Source of the DNA: Candidatus Sulfotelmatobacter sp.
GTDB lineage: Bacteria; Vulcanimicrobiota; Vulcanimicrobiia; Vulcanimicrobiales; Vulcanimicrobiaceae
Length of the DNA: 64,000 nucleotides
Direction: 5' to 3'
Assembly (NCBI GenBank): GCA_035504415.1
Contig: DATJRY010000020.1
Coordinates: 1 to 64,000, forward strand
Shown here: one piece after another, positions 40,873 through 48,608 of the stretch
How positions within the stretch are numbered: position 1 is the first letter of the stretch
Layout: each line of letters begins with the position of its first letter
Made by a program: the position numbers and the translations under genes
The notes under the pieces: model-generated
Database searches by the model: none
What the model saw: the letters and a program-made list of their open reading frames with translations, nothing else
Told to the model about the DNA's origin: nothing

Positions 40873-41990
40873 GTGGTGTGCTGTTCGCCGCGCCAGCGCA
40901 CGTCGCGCCCGGCGTAGGCGGCGGCCCACACCGCCAGCCCGAACGCGTCGCGCAGCGGGACGAGCCACGGCGCCGCCGGCGCGGGCGGCTCGAACGCCGA
41001 ACGCGCCGCGCGCGCCAGCGCGAAACGCGCCGCCAGTGCGGTCGCCGTCAGCGCCAGCGCGCGCCCGCGATGCCGGCTGAGCGCGAGATACGCTAGCGCG
41101 AGCGGGACCGGATAGGTGACGAACAACCCCGCGTAGCCGCCGGGACGCAGGAAGCGGTGGGTGCGTGCCCAGCGCAGCTCGTGGTGCCACAGGTCGCGCA
41201 GGCTCGGCTCGTCGACGACGTTGCCGACGACGTAGGTCGAGAGCTCGACCCGCAGCCCGGCGTCGGCGACCAGCTCGCCCAGCTTCGCGTCGTCGGCCAA
41301 ATGCGTCCCGATCGCGTCGAGGCCGCCGATCTGCTCGAAGAGCGCACGGCGCACGGCCATCGTCGAACCGAACGTGTAGCGCAGCGGGCCCAGCGCCTGC
41401 GCGACCAGCACCGAGGGCGCGAAGTGCTCGTGGTTGGCCATCGCGCCGAGCGCCGACGCGAAGCCCGGCAGCGGTTCGCCGCGGTACAGGCACGTCACCG
41501 CGCCGACCTGCGCGTCCTCGAACGGCGCGACGATCGCCAGCAGCCAGTCGGGACCGACGCGCATGTCGCTGTCGGCGATCACCAACAGCTCGCCGTGCGC
41601 GTGCGGGACCATCGCCGCCAGCGTGTTCGCCTTCGGATTGCGGTGCCGCGCCTCGACGCCCGCGCCGTCGACGACGCGCACCCGGTCGGGAAACTCGGCG
41701 GCCAGCGCGCGCGCGACCGCCAGCGCCGGGTCGCGCGGATCGCGCGCGCCGAGGATCACCTCGAGGTCGGGATAGTCCTGATCGCAGAACGAGCGCAGGT
41801 TCTGCAGGAGCAGCGTCTCCTCGCCGTGCAGCGGTTTGAGCACGCTGACCCGCGGCGCGCGCGCGGCGGGACGGCGGGGCCGGCGCGCGAACGCGCGCAC
41901 GCGGCCGAGCGCGAAGAGCGTGTAGCCGACGCCGGCCAGCGTCGCGCCGAGCGCCGCCGCGGCCGCGATGCCGCGCAGGTCAGCTCGCAC
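40869..41990 (-). CDS. hpnI: Hopanoid N-acetylglucosaminyltransferase HpnI
   Basis: A 373-residue membrane glycosyltransferase of the ceramide-glucosyltransferase-like family 21/2. Features: N-terminal membrane segment, VSVLKPLHGEETLLLQNL, VIADSDMRVGPDWL (D1/D2 aspartates), GSTMAVRRALFEQIGG, and HHELRWARTHRFLRPGGYAGL (D3 and QxxRW-like box), with two C-terminal helices. HpnI adds N-acetylglucosamine to bacteriohopanetetrol; HpnK then deacetylates it. GTG 41990 overlaps the hpnK 3' end by 11 bases. Confidence 0.9.
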   Translation of the reverse strand: MRADLRGIAAAAALGATLAGVGYTLFALGRVRAFARRPRRPAARAPRVSVLKPLHGEETLLLQNLRSFCDQDYPDLEVILGARDPRDPALAVARALAAEFPDRVRVVDGAGVEARHRNPKANTLAAMVPHAHGELLVIADSDMRVGPDWLLAIVAPFEDAQVGAVTCLYRGEPLPGFASALGAMANHEHFAPSVLVAQALGPLRYTFGSTMAVRRALFEQIGGLDAIGTHLADDAKLGELVADAGLRVELSTYVVGNVVDEPSLRDLWHHELRWARTHRFLRPGGYAGLFVTYPVPLALAYLALSRHRGRALALTATALAARFALARAARSAFEPPAPAAPWLVPLRDAFGLAVWAAAYAGRDVRWRGEQHTT

Positions 41991-42867
41991 GGCGCAGCGC
42001 GGCGAACGGGATGCGCTCGACGCCCGGGGCGTCGAGCAGCGCGGCGACGTCGGGGCTGGTGAGCGCCGTCAGCTCGTCTTCGAGGTGATAGCCGGCCAGC
42101 GCCGGATCGATGCCCGGCCAGCGTTCCGTCGCGCAGTGGAAGAAGATCTCGGTCACGCCGGGCTCGAGTTGATCCAGCAGCGCGACGACCCGCGCGGGCG
42201 TCATGCGGCCGACGTCGGAGAGCCCGAACACACGGTCGTTGTGCGGGACGCCGCGCGCGCGCAAGCGCGCCCGCATCAGCGCAAGCCACGGCGCGAGCAG
42301 GTACGCGTTGGCGAAGCGCAGCCCGCGCAGGTCGCCGTTCGCACGCCACGACGGCCCGAACGGCTCGTACGGAATCCGGATCGGGGGGCTGCCGTACTCG
42401 CGCGCGATCGTCAGCATCAGTCCGAAGACGGTCGGGTGCAGATGGAAGTGCGACTGTGCGTTGACGTGGTCGAACGGCAGCCCGCTGGCCGCGAACGCGG
42501 CGAACTGCGCGCGCATCTCGGCTTCGAGCTGCCGCCGCGCGCGCGGGTGGAAGAAGTAGCGTACGCCGGCGCGCGCCAGGTCCGCGCTGAACGTCCCGTC
42601 GCGACCGACCAGGTCGGGAATCCGTTCGGGCGGCAGCAGCGGGCGGCCGGCGACGACGACGACGTGCAGGCCGACGCCCAGCGCGGGCAGCGCGCGCGCG
42701 CGGCGGATCGCGTCGGCGGCGGCCGGTTCGGCGACCATCAAGCTGGTCGCGGTCAGCACGCCCTCGCGGTGCGCGCGCTCGACGGCCTCGTTCACGGGCA
42801 CCGACAGACCGAAGTCGTCGGCGGTGACGATCACGCGGCGCGCGGCGCCGCTATTGGCCGACGCCAC
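41980..42867 (-). CDS. hpnK: Hopanoid GlcNAc deacetylase HpnK (YdjC/ChbG family)
   Basis: A 295-residue YdjC-fold deacetylase: VIVTADDFGLSVPVNEAVERA (metal-binding Asp pair, residues about 12-32), LGVGLHVVVVAGRPLLP (metal His), FDHVNAQSHFHLHPTVF (further metal His) and TEIFFHCATERWP. It converts BHT-N-acetylglucosamine to BHT-glucosamine. GTG 42867 overlaps the preceding LolA-like gene by 17 bases, and its end overlaps hpnI, so hpnK, hpnI and hpnG form one coupled unit. Confidence 0.9.
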   Translation of the reverse strand: MASANSGAARRVIVTADDFGLSVPVNEAVERAHREGVLTATSLMVAEPAAADAIRRARALPALGVGLHVVVVAGRPLLPPERIPDLVGRDGTFSADLARAGVRYFFHPRARRQLEAEMRAQFAAFAASGLPFDHVNAQSHFHLHPTVFGLMLTIAREYGSPPIRIPYEPFGPSWRANGDLRGLRFANAYLLAPWLALMRARLRARGVPHNDRVFGLSDVGRMTPARVVALLDQLEPGVTEIFFHCATERWPGIDPALAGYHLEDELTALTSPDVAALLDAPGVERIPFAALRRAS

Positions 42868-43489
42868 CGCCGGTCGTGCCGGCGTCCGTCACGATCGCAT
42901 AGTCGCTGAACGTCGCGTGGGCGACGACGTGATAGGCGGGCAGCACGATCTCGGCGTCTTCGCTGGCCGGCACCGGAACGCCCTGGACCGCGGTCGGATT
43001 GACCCGGACCTCGATGCGGCCGCCGTTGGTGTAGTGCCACACGATGCGGCGCAAGCCGTCGGGGTCGAGCTCGGCGTGCACGTCGCGGATGTTGCCGGCG
43101 ATCTTGTCGTGCATGTCGACCAGGGTGCGATCGCCCGCGCGAGCCAGTTGCGTCACCTCGTAGTGCGCCGGCCACGTCGCGGGGACCAGCGGGTCCATCT
43201 TCATGTTCTCGAAGCCCTTCCCGAACCACGGCACGTGCTCGAAGTGGACCGAGAACAAGTTGGGCTTCTGGTAGCGGATCTCGCCTTCGAGGTGCAGCTT
43301 GAGGTACGGGAACGAGCGCAGCGCCACGTCGACGTGCAGCTTCGAGGTGTACGATTGGACCGCGGCGGTGCGCTGGCCGCTGAGCGCGAACAGGCGCGCC
43401 GCCTCCGCCGTGTCGAGCGGGGCGGGCGCCTCGGCCAGCAGCGCGACCGCCGCCGTGAGAACGGCGAGGCGAGCGGGTAGCGAGGGCAT
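42851..43489 (-). CDS. LolA-like/outer-membrane lipoprotein-sorting family secreted protein at the head of the hpnKIG operon
   Basis: A 212-residue protein from ATG 43489 with a signal peptide (LAVLTAAVALLAEA, residues about 7-20). The body (TAAVQSYTSKLHVDVALRSF, EGEIRYQKPNLFSVHFEHVP, YTNGGRIEVRV) is the half-barrel pattern of LolA/LppX-type periplasmic lipid carriers. It is the first gene of a run into hpnK, hpnI and hpnG and overlaps hpnK by 17 bases. Binding or moving hopanoids through the periplasm is a reasonable guess from context only. Confidence 0.6.
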   Translation of the reverse strand: MPSLPARLAVLTAAVALLAEAPAPLDTAEAARLFALSGQRTAAVQSYTSKLHVDVALRSFPYLKLHLEGEIRYQKPNLFSVHFEHVPWFGKGFENMKMDPLVPATWPAHYEVTQLARAGDRTLVDMHDKIAGNIRDVHAELDPDGLRRIVWHYTNGGRIEVRVNPTAVQGVPVPASEDAEIVLPAYHVVAHATFSDYAIVTDAGTTGGGVGQ

Positions 43490-43577
43490 CAACGCCGACT
43501 CAACCACACCGAGCGTACACCGAGCTACCACCTTGGTCGTTTCGCTTGGTGACCTGCCGGGAACGTTCGGAGGCGCG

Positions 43578-43739
43578 ATGTACGCCGAATACCAGGTTCC
43601 CGGCCCCATCCCAGAAGTGCCCGCCATGCCGGACTCGCCGCCCAACATCCCCGAGATCCCGGTCGACCCGACCGAGCCGGGCGGCGATCCGGAGCCGATG
43701 GACACGGAGCGCGCGTACGCGAAGGAGGACAACGAATGA
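43578..43739 (+). CDS. Small proline-rich protein (53 aa)
   Basis: A 53-residue reading frame with GGAGG four to five bases before ATG 43578 and a stop that overlaps the next ATG (ATGA). Composition is proline- and acid-rich with a repeating P-x-x-P spacing (PGPIPEVPAMPDSP, then PEIPVDPTEPGGDP), and no signal peptide or membrane segment. The strong ribosome site and coupling argue that it is real. Function unknown. Confidence 0.6.
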   Translation: MYAEYQVPGPIPEVPAMPDSPPNIPEIPVDPTEPGGDPEPMDTERAYAKEDNE

Positions 43740-44056
43740 CGCGAACCTTGGCCCGCGTTGCAACGGGCGTACTCGCGCTGTTTCTCGTGGTTGCGCCGGC
43801 CACCGGCTGGGCGCAGACCACGGGAGCCGGCGGCACCACGAGCGGCAGCACCTCGTCGACGACCACGACGACGGTCGGCGGACAGCCGGCCACGAGCTCG
43901 ACCACGACGACGTCGCCGAGCGGAACCAACACCACGACGACGCTGAACTGGACGTGGGTCGTCGTCGGCGCGGTCGTGCTGGTCGTGATCGTCGGTCTGG
44001 TCGCGATGGCCGGGGGACGTTCCTCGACCACCACCACCGAGATTCGACGCGAATAG
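43736..44056 (+). CDS. Small threonine-rich exported protein with C-terminal membrane helix
   Basis: A 106-residue protein. It has a signal peptide (residues 1-26, ending GWAQ), a Thr/Ser/Gly low-complexity stretch (residues about 27-70) and one membrane helix (TWVVVGAVVLVVIVGLVAMA), ending in a short charged tail. GGAGG precedes ATG 43736, which overlaps the stop of the 53-residue gene. It resembles, in layout, the larger Gly/Asn/Thr-rich protein at 52441-53178. Likely surface or periplasmic, function unknown. Confidence 0.65.
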   Translation: MTRTLARVATGVLALFLVVAPATGWAQTTGAGGTTSGSTSSTTTTTVGGQPATSSTTTTSPSGTNTTTTLNWTWVVVGAVVLVVIVGLVAMAGGRSSTTTTEIRRE

Positions 44057-44086
44057 CGGCGGAACGGCGAGCGCGTAGGGCGTAGA

Positions 44087-45154
44087 GTGGAAGCGGTGAG
44101 CGACCGCGTCTACCCCTACGTGCTCGAGCCCAAAGAAGCACCCGCGATTTGGGGCGGCGACGCGCTCGTGCGCGTCTACGGCAAGCCGCCCGATCCGGGC
44201 GTCCTGCTCGGCGAGTCGTGGGAGTGCTGGGACGCCAACCGGATCGCGAACGGCCCGCTCGCGCAGCACACGGTCGCCGACCTGCGGGCCGAGCTGGGCG
44301 CGACGCTGTGCGGCCCGATCGACGCGCACGGCATCTTTCCGGTGCTGACCAAGATCATCGACGCGCACGAGGCGCTTTCGGTGCAGGTGCACCCCGACGA
44401 CGCCTACGCGCGGCGCGTCGAGCACCAGGCCAACGGTAAGACGGAGTGCTGGTACATCTTGGCCTGCGAGCCGGGTGCGGAACTGGTGCTCGGGTGGACC
44501 CGCGACACGACGCGCGCTGAGTACGAACGGCGCGTCGCGGACGGGACGCTCGGCGACATCTTGCGCCGCGTGCCGGTCGCGCCGGGCGAGGCGTACTATC
44601 TGCCGGCCGGCACGCTGCACGCGATCGGTGCCGGCATCCAGCTGTTCGAGACGCAGCAGGCCAGCGATTTGACCTACCGCATCTTCGATTGGAACCGCCT
44701 CGGCACCGACGGCAAGCCCCGCCAGCTGCACGTCTCGAAGGCGGGCGACGTGCTCGATTTCCGCGCGACCTTCCCCGGCGCGGTCGAACAGCTGACGTTC
44801 ACCACCGACGGGCTCGATCGGACGCTGCTGATCGCCGACTCGCGCTTCGTGGTCGAGCGCGTGCGGCTCGGCGCGGCGACCGGCCTGGCGCTCGAGGGCC
44901 GGCCCGTCACGCTGACCGCGTGCGCCGAACCGTTGCGCGTGCAGGTCGACAACACCAGCGTGCGGCTCGCGCCGTGGCAAAGCGTGCTGATCCCGGCCGC
45001 GAGCGCCGAGGCGCTGCTCGTTCCCGACGGCCGCACGACGGCGAGCGCGCTGGTCGTGCGCCCGCAGCCCGATCTCGAGGCGCTGCGCGACGCGGTCGCG
45101 GCGGACGGCGTCCCGCACGACGTCTCGGAGCGGTTCTTCGCGCAATTCGGCTGA
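44087..45154 (+). CDS. manA: Mannose-6-phosphate isomerase (class I, ManA-like)
   Basis: A 355-residue cupin-type metal isomerase. The Zn site is in ALSVQVHPDDAYARRVE (residues about 95-111) with a Glu in NGKTECWYILA, and PAGTLHAIGAGIQLFETQQASD supplies a further His and the active-site end. It interconverts mannose-6-phosphate and fructose-6-phosphate for GDP-mannose and glycan synthesis. Start GTG 44087; an in-frame GTG at 44096 is equally possible. Two bases separate it from the permease gene. Confidence 0.88.
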   Translation: MEAVSDRVYPYVLEPKEAPAIWGGDALVRVYGKPPDPGVLLGESWECWDANRIANGPLAQHTVADLRAELGATLCGPIDAHGIFPVLTKIIDAHEALSVQVHPDDAYARRVEHQANGKTECWYILACEPGAELVLGWTRDTTRAEYERRVADGTLGDILRRVPVAPGEAYYLPAGTLHAIGAGIQLFETQQASDLTYRIFDWNRLGTDGKPRQLHVSKAGDVLDFRATFPGAVEQLTFTTDGLDRTLLIADSRFVVERVRLGAATGLALEGRPVTLTACAEPLRVQVDNTSVRLAPWQSVLIPAASAEALLVPDGRTTASALVVRPQPDLEALRDAVAADGVPHDVSERFFAQFG

Positions 45155-45155
45155 C

Positions 45156-46490
45156 GTGACGACGCTGGTCCGCGGGGTCGGGCTCCGCGGCGCCACCGCG
45201 ATCAACGTCATCACGATGGTCGGCATCGGACCGCTCATCACGATCCCGCTCGTGCTGGCCGCGCTGCACGGTCCGCTCTCGCTGGTCGCCTGGATCGCCG
45301 GCGCGCTGATCGCGCTGTGCGACGGACTGGTGTGGGCGGAGCTGGGCTCGCTCTTCCCGGGCTCGGGCGGCACGTACGGGTTCCTGCGCGCGACGTTCGG
45401 CGCGCAGGGCGTGCGCGCGCTGCCGGCGTTCCTATTCGCCTGGCAGACGATCTTCGCCGCGCCGCTGCTGTTGGCGTCGGGCTACATCGGCTTCGCCGAC
45501 TACGCGGCGTATCTGGTTCCCGGCGGTCTGGGTCCGTGGCCGACGAAGTTGCTGGCCGTCGCGATCGGCGTCGTCACGCTGCTGGCGCTGGCGCGTGGGA
45601 TCGGCGCGATCGCGCGGACGGGCATCGTGCTCGGCGCCGGGGTCGTCGTCACGCTGCTGTGCGTGATCGTGGCGGCGTACGCTCACCCCACCGTCGCCCA
45701 GCCGTTCGCGCTGGGCGCGGGCGACTCGCTCTGGGGCGGCCTGCGCACCGGCTTGGGCGCCGCGCTGATCCTCACGATGTACGACTACCTCGGCTACGGC
45801 CAGGCGGCGTGCATCGGCGACGAGCTGGTCGAACCGCGCCGCACGCTGCCGCGCGCGACCGTGTTGGCGGTGCTGCTGGTCGCGGTGCTGTACGTCGCGC
45901 TGCAGATCGGCGTCTTGCGCGCGCTGCCGTGGGCGGCCGTCGTCGCCGACCCGAGCGGGCTGGGCCAGCACGTCGGCTCGACGATCGTCGAGCACGCGGC
46001 CGGCGTCGGCGCGGCGATCGTGGTGACGGTGCTGATCCTGGTGACGACCTTCGCCTCCGTCTACGGCAACCTGCTGGGCTTCTCGCGCATCCCGTTCGCG
46101 GCGGCGCGCGACGGCCTGTTCCCGCGCGTCTTCGCCCACGTGCAGCGGCGCCACCGCTTCCCCGACGTCTCGCTGGTCACGATCGGCGTGCTGGCGCTGC
46201 CGGCGTGCTTGTTTCCGCTCGATCAGGTCATCGCGGCGCTGACGACCGCGATCGTGCTGGTCCAAGCGATCGCGCAGATCGTCGCGCTGGCCGTGCTGCG
46301 CGCGCGCGGCGAGCGCGCGCCGTACAGCATGCCGCTCTATCCGCTGCCCGCGCTGGTCGCGCTGGCCGGCTGGCTCTACGCCTTCGCCAGCGCCGGCGGC
46401 GCCGCGATCGGCTACGGGTTGGTCAGCATTGCCGCCGGCGTCGCGGTCTTCTGGTGGAGAGGGAATCATACGCGACCCGAGTGGCTTTGA
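45156..46490 (+). CDS. APC-family amino-acid/polyamine permease
   Basis: A 444-residue integral membrane protein with about twelve hydrophobic segments. The first helix holds TMVGIGPLITIPLVLAAL, and PGSGGTYGFLRATFGAQGVRAL is the conserved loop of the APC superfamily after helix 2; LTMYDYLGYGQAACIGDELVEPRR is its helix-6 region. Substrate not determinable, probably an amino acid or amine. GTG 45156 follows manA by one base. Its 3' end borders the AT-richer island. Confidence 0.88.
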   Translation: MTTLVRGVGLRGATAINVITMVGIGPLITIPLVLAALHGPLSLVAWIAGALIALCDGLVWAELGSLFPGSGGTYGFLRATFGAQGVRALPAFLFAWQTIFAAPLLLASGYIGFADYAAYLVPGGLGPWPTKLLAVAIGVVTLLALARGIGAIARTGIVLGAGVVVTLLCVIVAAYAHPTVAQPFALGAGDSLWGGLRTGLGAALILTMYDYLGYGQAACIGDELVEPRRTLPRATVLAVLLVAVLYVALQIGVLRALPWAAVVADPSGLGQHVGSTIVEHAAGVGAAIVVTVLILVTTFASVYGNLLGFSRIPFAAARDGLFPRVFAHVQRRHRFPDVSLVTIGVLALPACLFPLDQVIAALTTAIVLVQAIAQIVALAVLRARGERAPYSMPLYPLPALVALAGWLYAFASAGGAAIGYGLVSIAAGVAVFWWRGNHTRPEWL

Positions 46491-46621
46491 GCGCCTTCGC
46501 AAGTGTCTGAGGGTGGGGTCGATCGCTACGGGTCGGCGAAAGGATTAGCGGAGGCTGGCCGCCCGCTTTCGCATTTAGCCGAAGATGGCGGCGTTGCTAC
46601 CTTTTCGAGGGTGGAGTATGG

Positions 46622-47539
46622 GTGGTCGGTAGCATGGCTGGTAAAACGCACCTTCCTTTTGATGTTGTCGAGGCAGCAATCCAAGTTGCGGGCCAGGCAT
46701 TTCACTATAAGAGCGGCTTGAAAAGGCTGTTCTTACGGGCGGGAGTACCACCCGCGATGTACGAGCGCTATGAGCAAGAAATGAAATATGTCATCGCGAG
46801 GAATGTTTTTGCTGATCTCGATGAACGCAGCACCGCAGGATACGAAATCGCGGTGCGGATTGTTCAAGAGATGTGCTCAATTAGGCGCATTGCTGATCCG
46901 AGCGTTGATGCAGCGGCTGCCAAGAAGGCCATTGAGCGGCTTAAGCAGCTTGCGAATGCTACCCTTATTTCCGAGGCAGAAGACGAGGTCGAACGAAAAC
47001 GCCGGGAGCGACTCGAAAGCGAAAGGCTTTCGCAACTAAACTTCCGCCAAAAGACGCTCGGCGAGTTGCTACTGAAATACGGAGAACTGCTAAGAGAGGC
47101 GAATAGGCAAAAGGCCGGCTACGCCCTCGAAGAATTGCTTGAGGACCTTTTCCGAGCATATGAATTGGAATATAGACCATCTTATCGAGCGGCAGCGCAG
47201 CAGATCGATGGCGCTTTCAAGTTTGAAAAATTTGACTATCTGCTGGAAGTCAAGTGGACACAAGACGAAGCCGGACTTGAGCAGTTAGTAGCATTTAAGG
47301 GGAAGGTAGATAGCAAGATTCAGAGCACCCGCGGATTGTTCTTGTCAATGAATGGCTTTCGGGCCGACGTCGTCGAGGTTTTTCACCGCGGTACGAGCAC
47401 AAACGTCATTTTGATGGACGGGCATGACTTGGTACTGATTCTCGAGGGACGGATCGAGCTACCTGATGCACTCGAATTAAAAACTTCGAAAGCCGCTCAC
47501 GAGGGCACGCTATATGTGCCCCTCAGGCTCCACTGCTAG
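46622..47539 (+). CDS. Mrr-like restriction endonuclease-fold protein (probable defence gene)
   Basis: A 305-residue protein. Its G+C is visibly near 50%, against about 70% around it, with AT-rich codons (AAA, TTT, GAT), so it was probably acquired. The first 150 residues are helical and charged (coiled-coil-like, EDEVERKRRERLESERLSQL). The C-terminal domain has the PD-(D/E)xK pattern of Mrr-type nucleases: QIDGAFKFEKFDYLLEVKW (Asp, then ExK), ESQ-like AGLEQLVAFKGKVDSK and TRGLFLSMNGF. These cleave modified DNA or act in multi-domain defence. GTG 46622 has GGAG six bases upstream. No methylase partner is adjacent. Confidence 0.75.
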   Translation: MVGSMAGKTHLPFDVVEAAIQVAGQAFHYKSGLKRLFLRAGVPPAMYERYEQEMKYVIARNVFADLDERSTAGYEIAVRIVQEMCSIRRIADPSVDAAAAKKAIERLKQLANATLISEAEDEVERKRRERLESERLSQLNFRQKTLGELLLKYGELLREANRQKAGYALEELLEDLFRAYELEYRPSYRAAAQQIDGAFKFEKFDYLLEVKWTQDEAGLEQLVAFKGKVDSKIQSTRGLFLSMNGFRADVVEVFHRGTSTNVILMDGHDLVLILEGRIELPDALELKTSKAAHEGTLYVPLRLHC

Positions 47540-47572
47540 TGTTGAAGATTTCGGGGCTGGGGCATCTCAGCG

Positions 47573-47980
47573 CTAGCGGAGCTGCAGATCGTCCATGCGG
47601 CGCAGGCGCGCCGCCATCGTGCGCATCACGTCGAGTGCGAAGAAGGGTGTATTCTGGACGAGATAGAGGAACCGCTTCTGATCCACCTCGACGATCTTTG
47701 TCGGGGAGAACGCGGTCGCGGTGGCCGTGCGCGGCATCTGCTCGATGAGCGCCATCTCACCGAACATCGCGCCTGCCCCGAGGCGTTCGACGACCATGTC
47801 GCCGACCGTGAGGACCACCTCGCCGTCGAGCACTACAAACATCGTGTTGCCGGGGTCGCCGCGGTGAAAGAGCGTCTCGCCGGCGATCAACGTCCGGATA
47901 TTGGGGTCGTTCTCGAAAATGTTCACGAGACCACTCCGAAGCGGGGGCGGGAGGTGCACACTATTTTTCGCCAAGCTCAA
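47573..47980 (-). CDS. Single-domain cyclic nucleotide-binding protein (Crp-like sensor domain)
   Basis: A 135-residue protein that is one cNMP-binding domain: LIAGETLFHRGDPGNTMFVVLDGEV (residues about 30-54), then GAGAMFGEMALIEQMPRTATATA, the phosphate-binding cassette with the FGE-(x)-A-L and PRTATATA positions. There is no DNA-binding domain, so it is not a complete CRP; it may sense cAMP/cGMP and act on a partner. It converges on the Mrr-like gene. Confidence 0.85.
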   Translation of the reverse strand: MSLAKNSVHLPPPLRSGLVNIFENDPNIRTLIAGETLFHRGDPGNTMFVVLDGEVVLTVGDMVVERLGAGAMFGEMALIEQMPRTATATAFSPTKIVEVDQKRFLYLVQNTPFFALDVMRTMAARLRRMDDLQLR

Positions 47981-48007
47981 TGCCGTACCCCGCGTAGAAA
48001 ACCCGCT

Positions 48008-48460
48008 TCAGTACGGTAGGTCGTCGTGCTCGAGGCCGAAGTAGTGACCGAGCTCGTGCATGACGGTCTCGCGGACCTCGCGGAGCGCTTCTCGCCGCGA
48101 GCGGGCGATGCGGTTGATCGGGCCGCGGAACACCGCGATCTCGTCCGGCAGCAGGGGGTCGTCCGGGCCGCGGTCCGGCAACGCGACGCCGCGGTAGATG
48201 CCGAGGATCTCACCGCCGTCCTCGTCGTCGTGCCCCACCACCGACTCGACGTCGTCGGCGTTCGGCTCTTCCTCGACCGCGATCACGACGTTGTCGAGCA
48301 TGGCGGCGAACCGTTCCGGCAGCGACGCCAGCGCCTCTTCGACGACGGCCTCGAACTCCGCGACCGTCAAGTTCGCGCCGGTATGCCGCGCCAGCCGCCG
48401 TTGGTATCGCGAACGCGGTGACGGATCCTGGCTTTCCATCGCGCCGATCGCCTTCCGCAC
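48008..48460 (-). CDS. Minimal metalloprotease-like protein (zincin_1/DUF1025 family)
   Basis: A 150-residue protein with the zincin motif HELGHYFGLEHDDL (HExxH...H, residues about 135-147) and upstream MLDNVVIAVEEEPN and LLPDEIAVFRGPINR, typical of the small family with a minimal metallopeptidase-like fold. Whether it is proteolytic is not known for the family. GTG 48460 or ATG 48439 could be the start. It stands 27 bases from the cyclic-nucleotide gene on the same strand. Confidence 0.85.
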   Translation of the reverse strand: MRKAIGAMESQDPSPRSRYQRRLARHTGANLTVAEFEAVVEEALASLPERFAAMLDNVVIAVEEEPNADDVESVVGHDDEDGGEILGIYRGVALPDRGPDDPLLPDEIAVFRGPINRIARSRREALREVRETVMHELGHYFGLEHDDLPY

Positions 48461-48608
48461 CCTTGCGCGAAAGCACTGCTGAATGAGAGCCGGGTGACAA
48501 GCGGGCGCGTGTCGTGAGGGAAAGCGACGGAGTCTGGTAGTGCGCTGAGAACCATTCTCATCTTACGTTCAACACGTTCGGCAGTCTGGGAGCGTCGTAC
48601 AGAGTGCC

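Noticed and set aside
46503-46721. A 72-codon frame at the left edge of the AT-richer island
   Set aside because: It overlaps the nuclease start in another frame, lacks a ribosome site and has no recognisable feature.
47573-47980. A Crp/Fnr transcription factor
   Set aside because: Only the cyclic-nucleotide domain is present; the 135 residues end without a helix-turn-helix.
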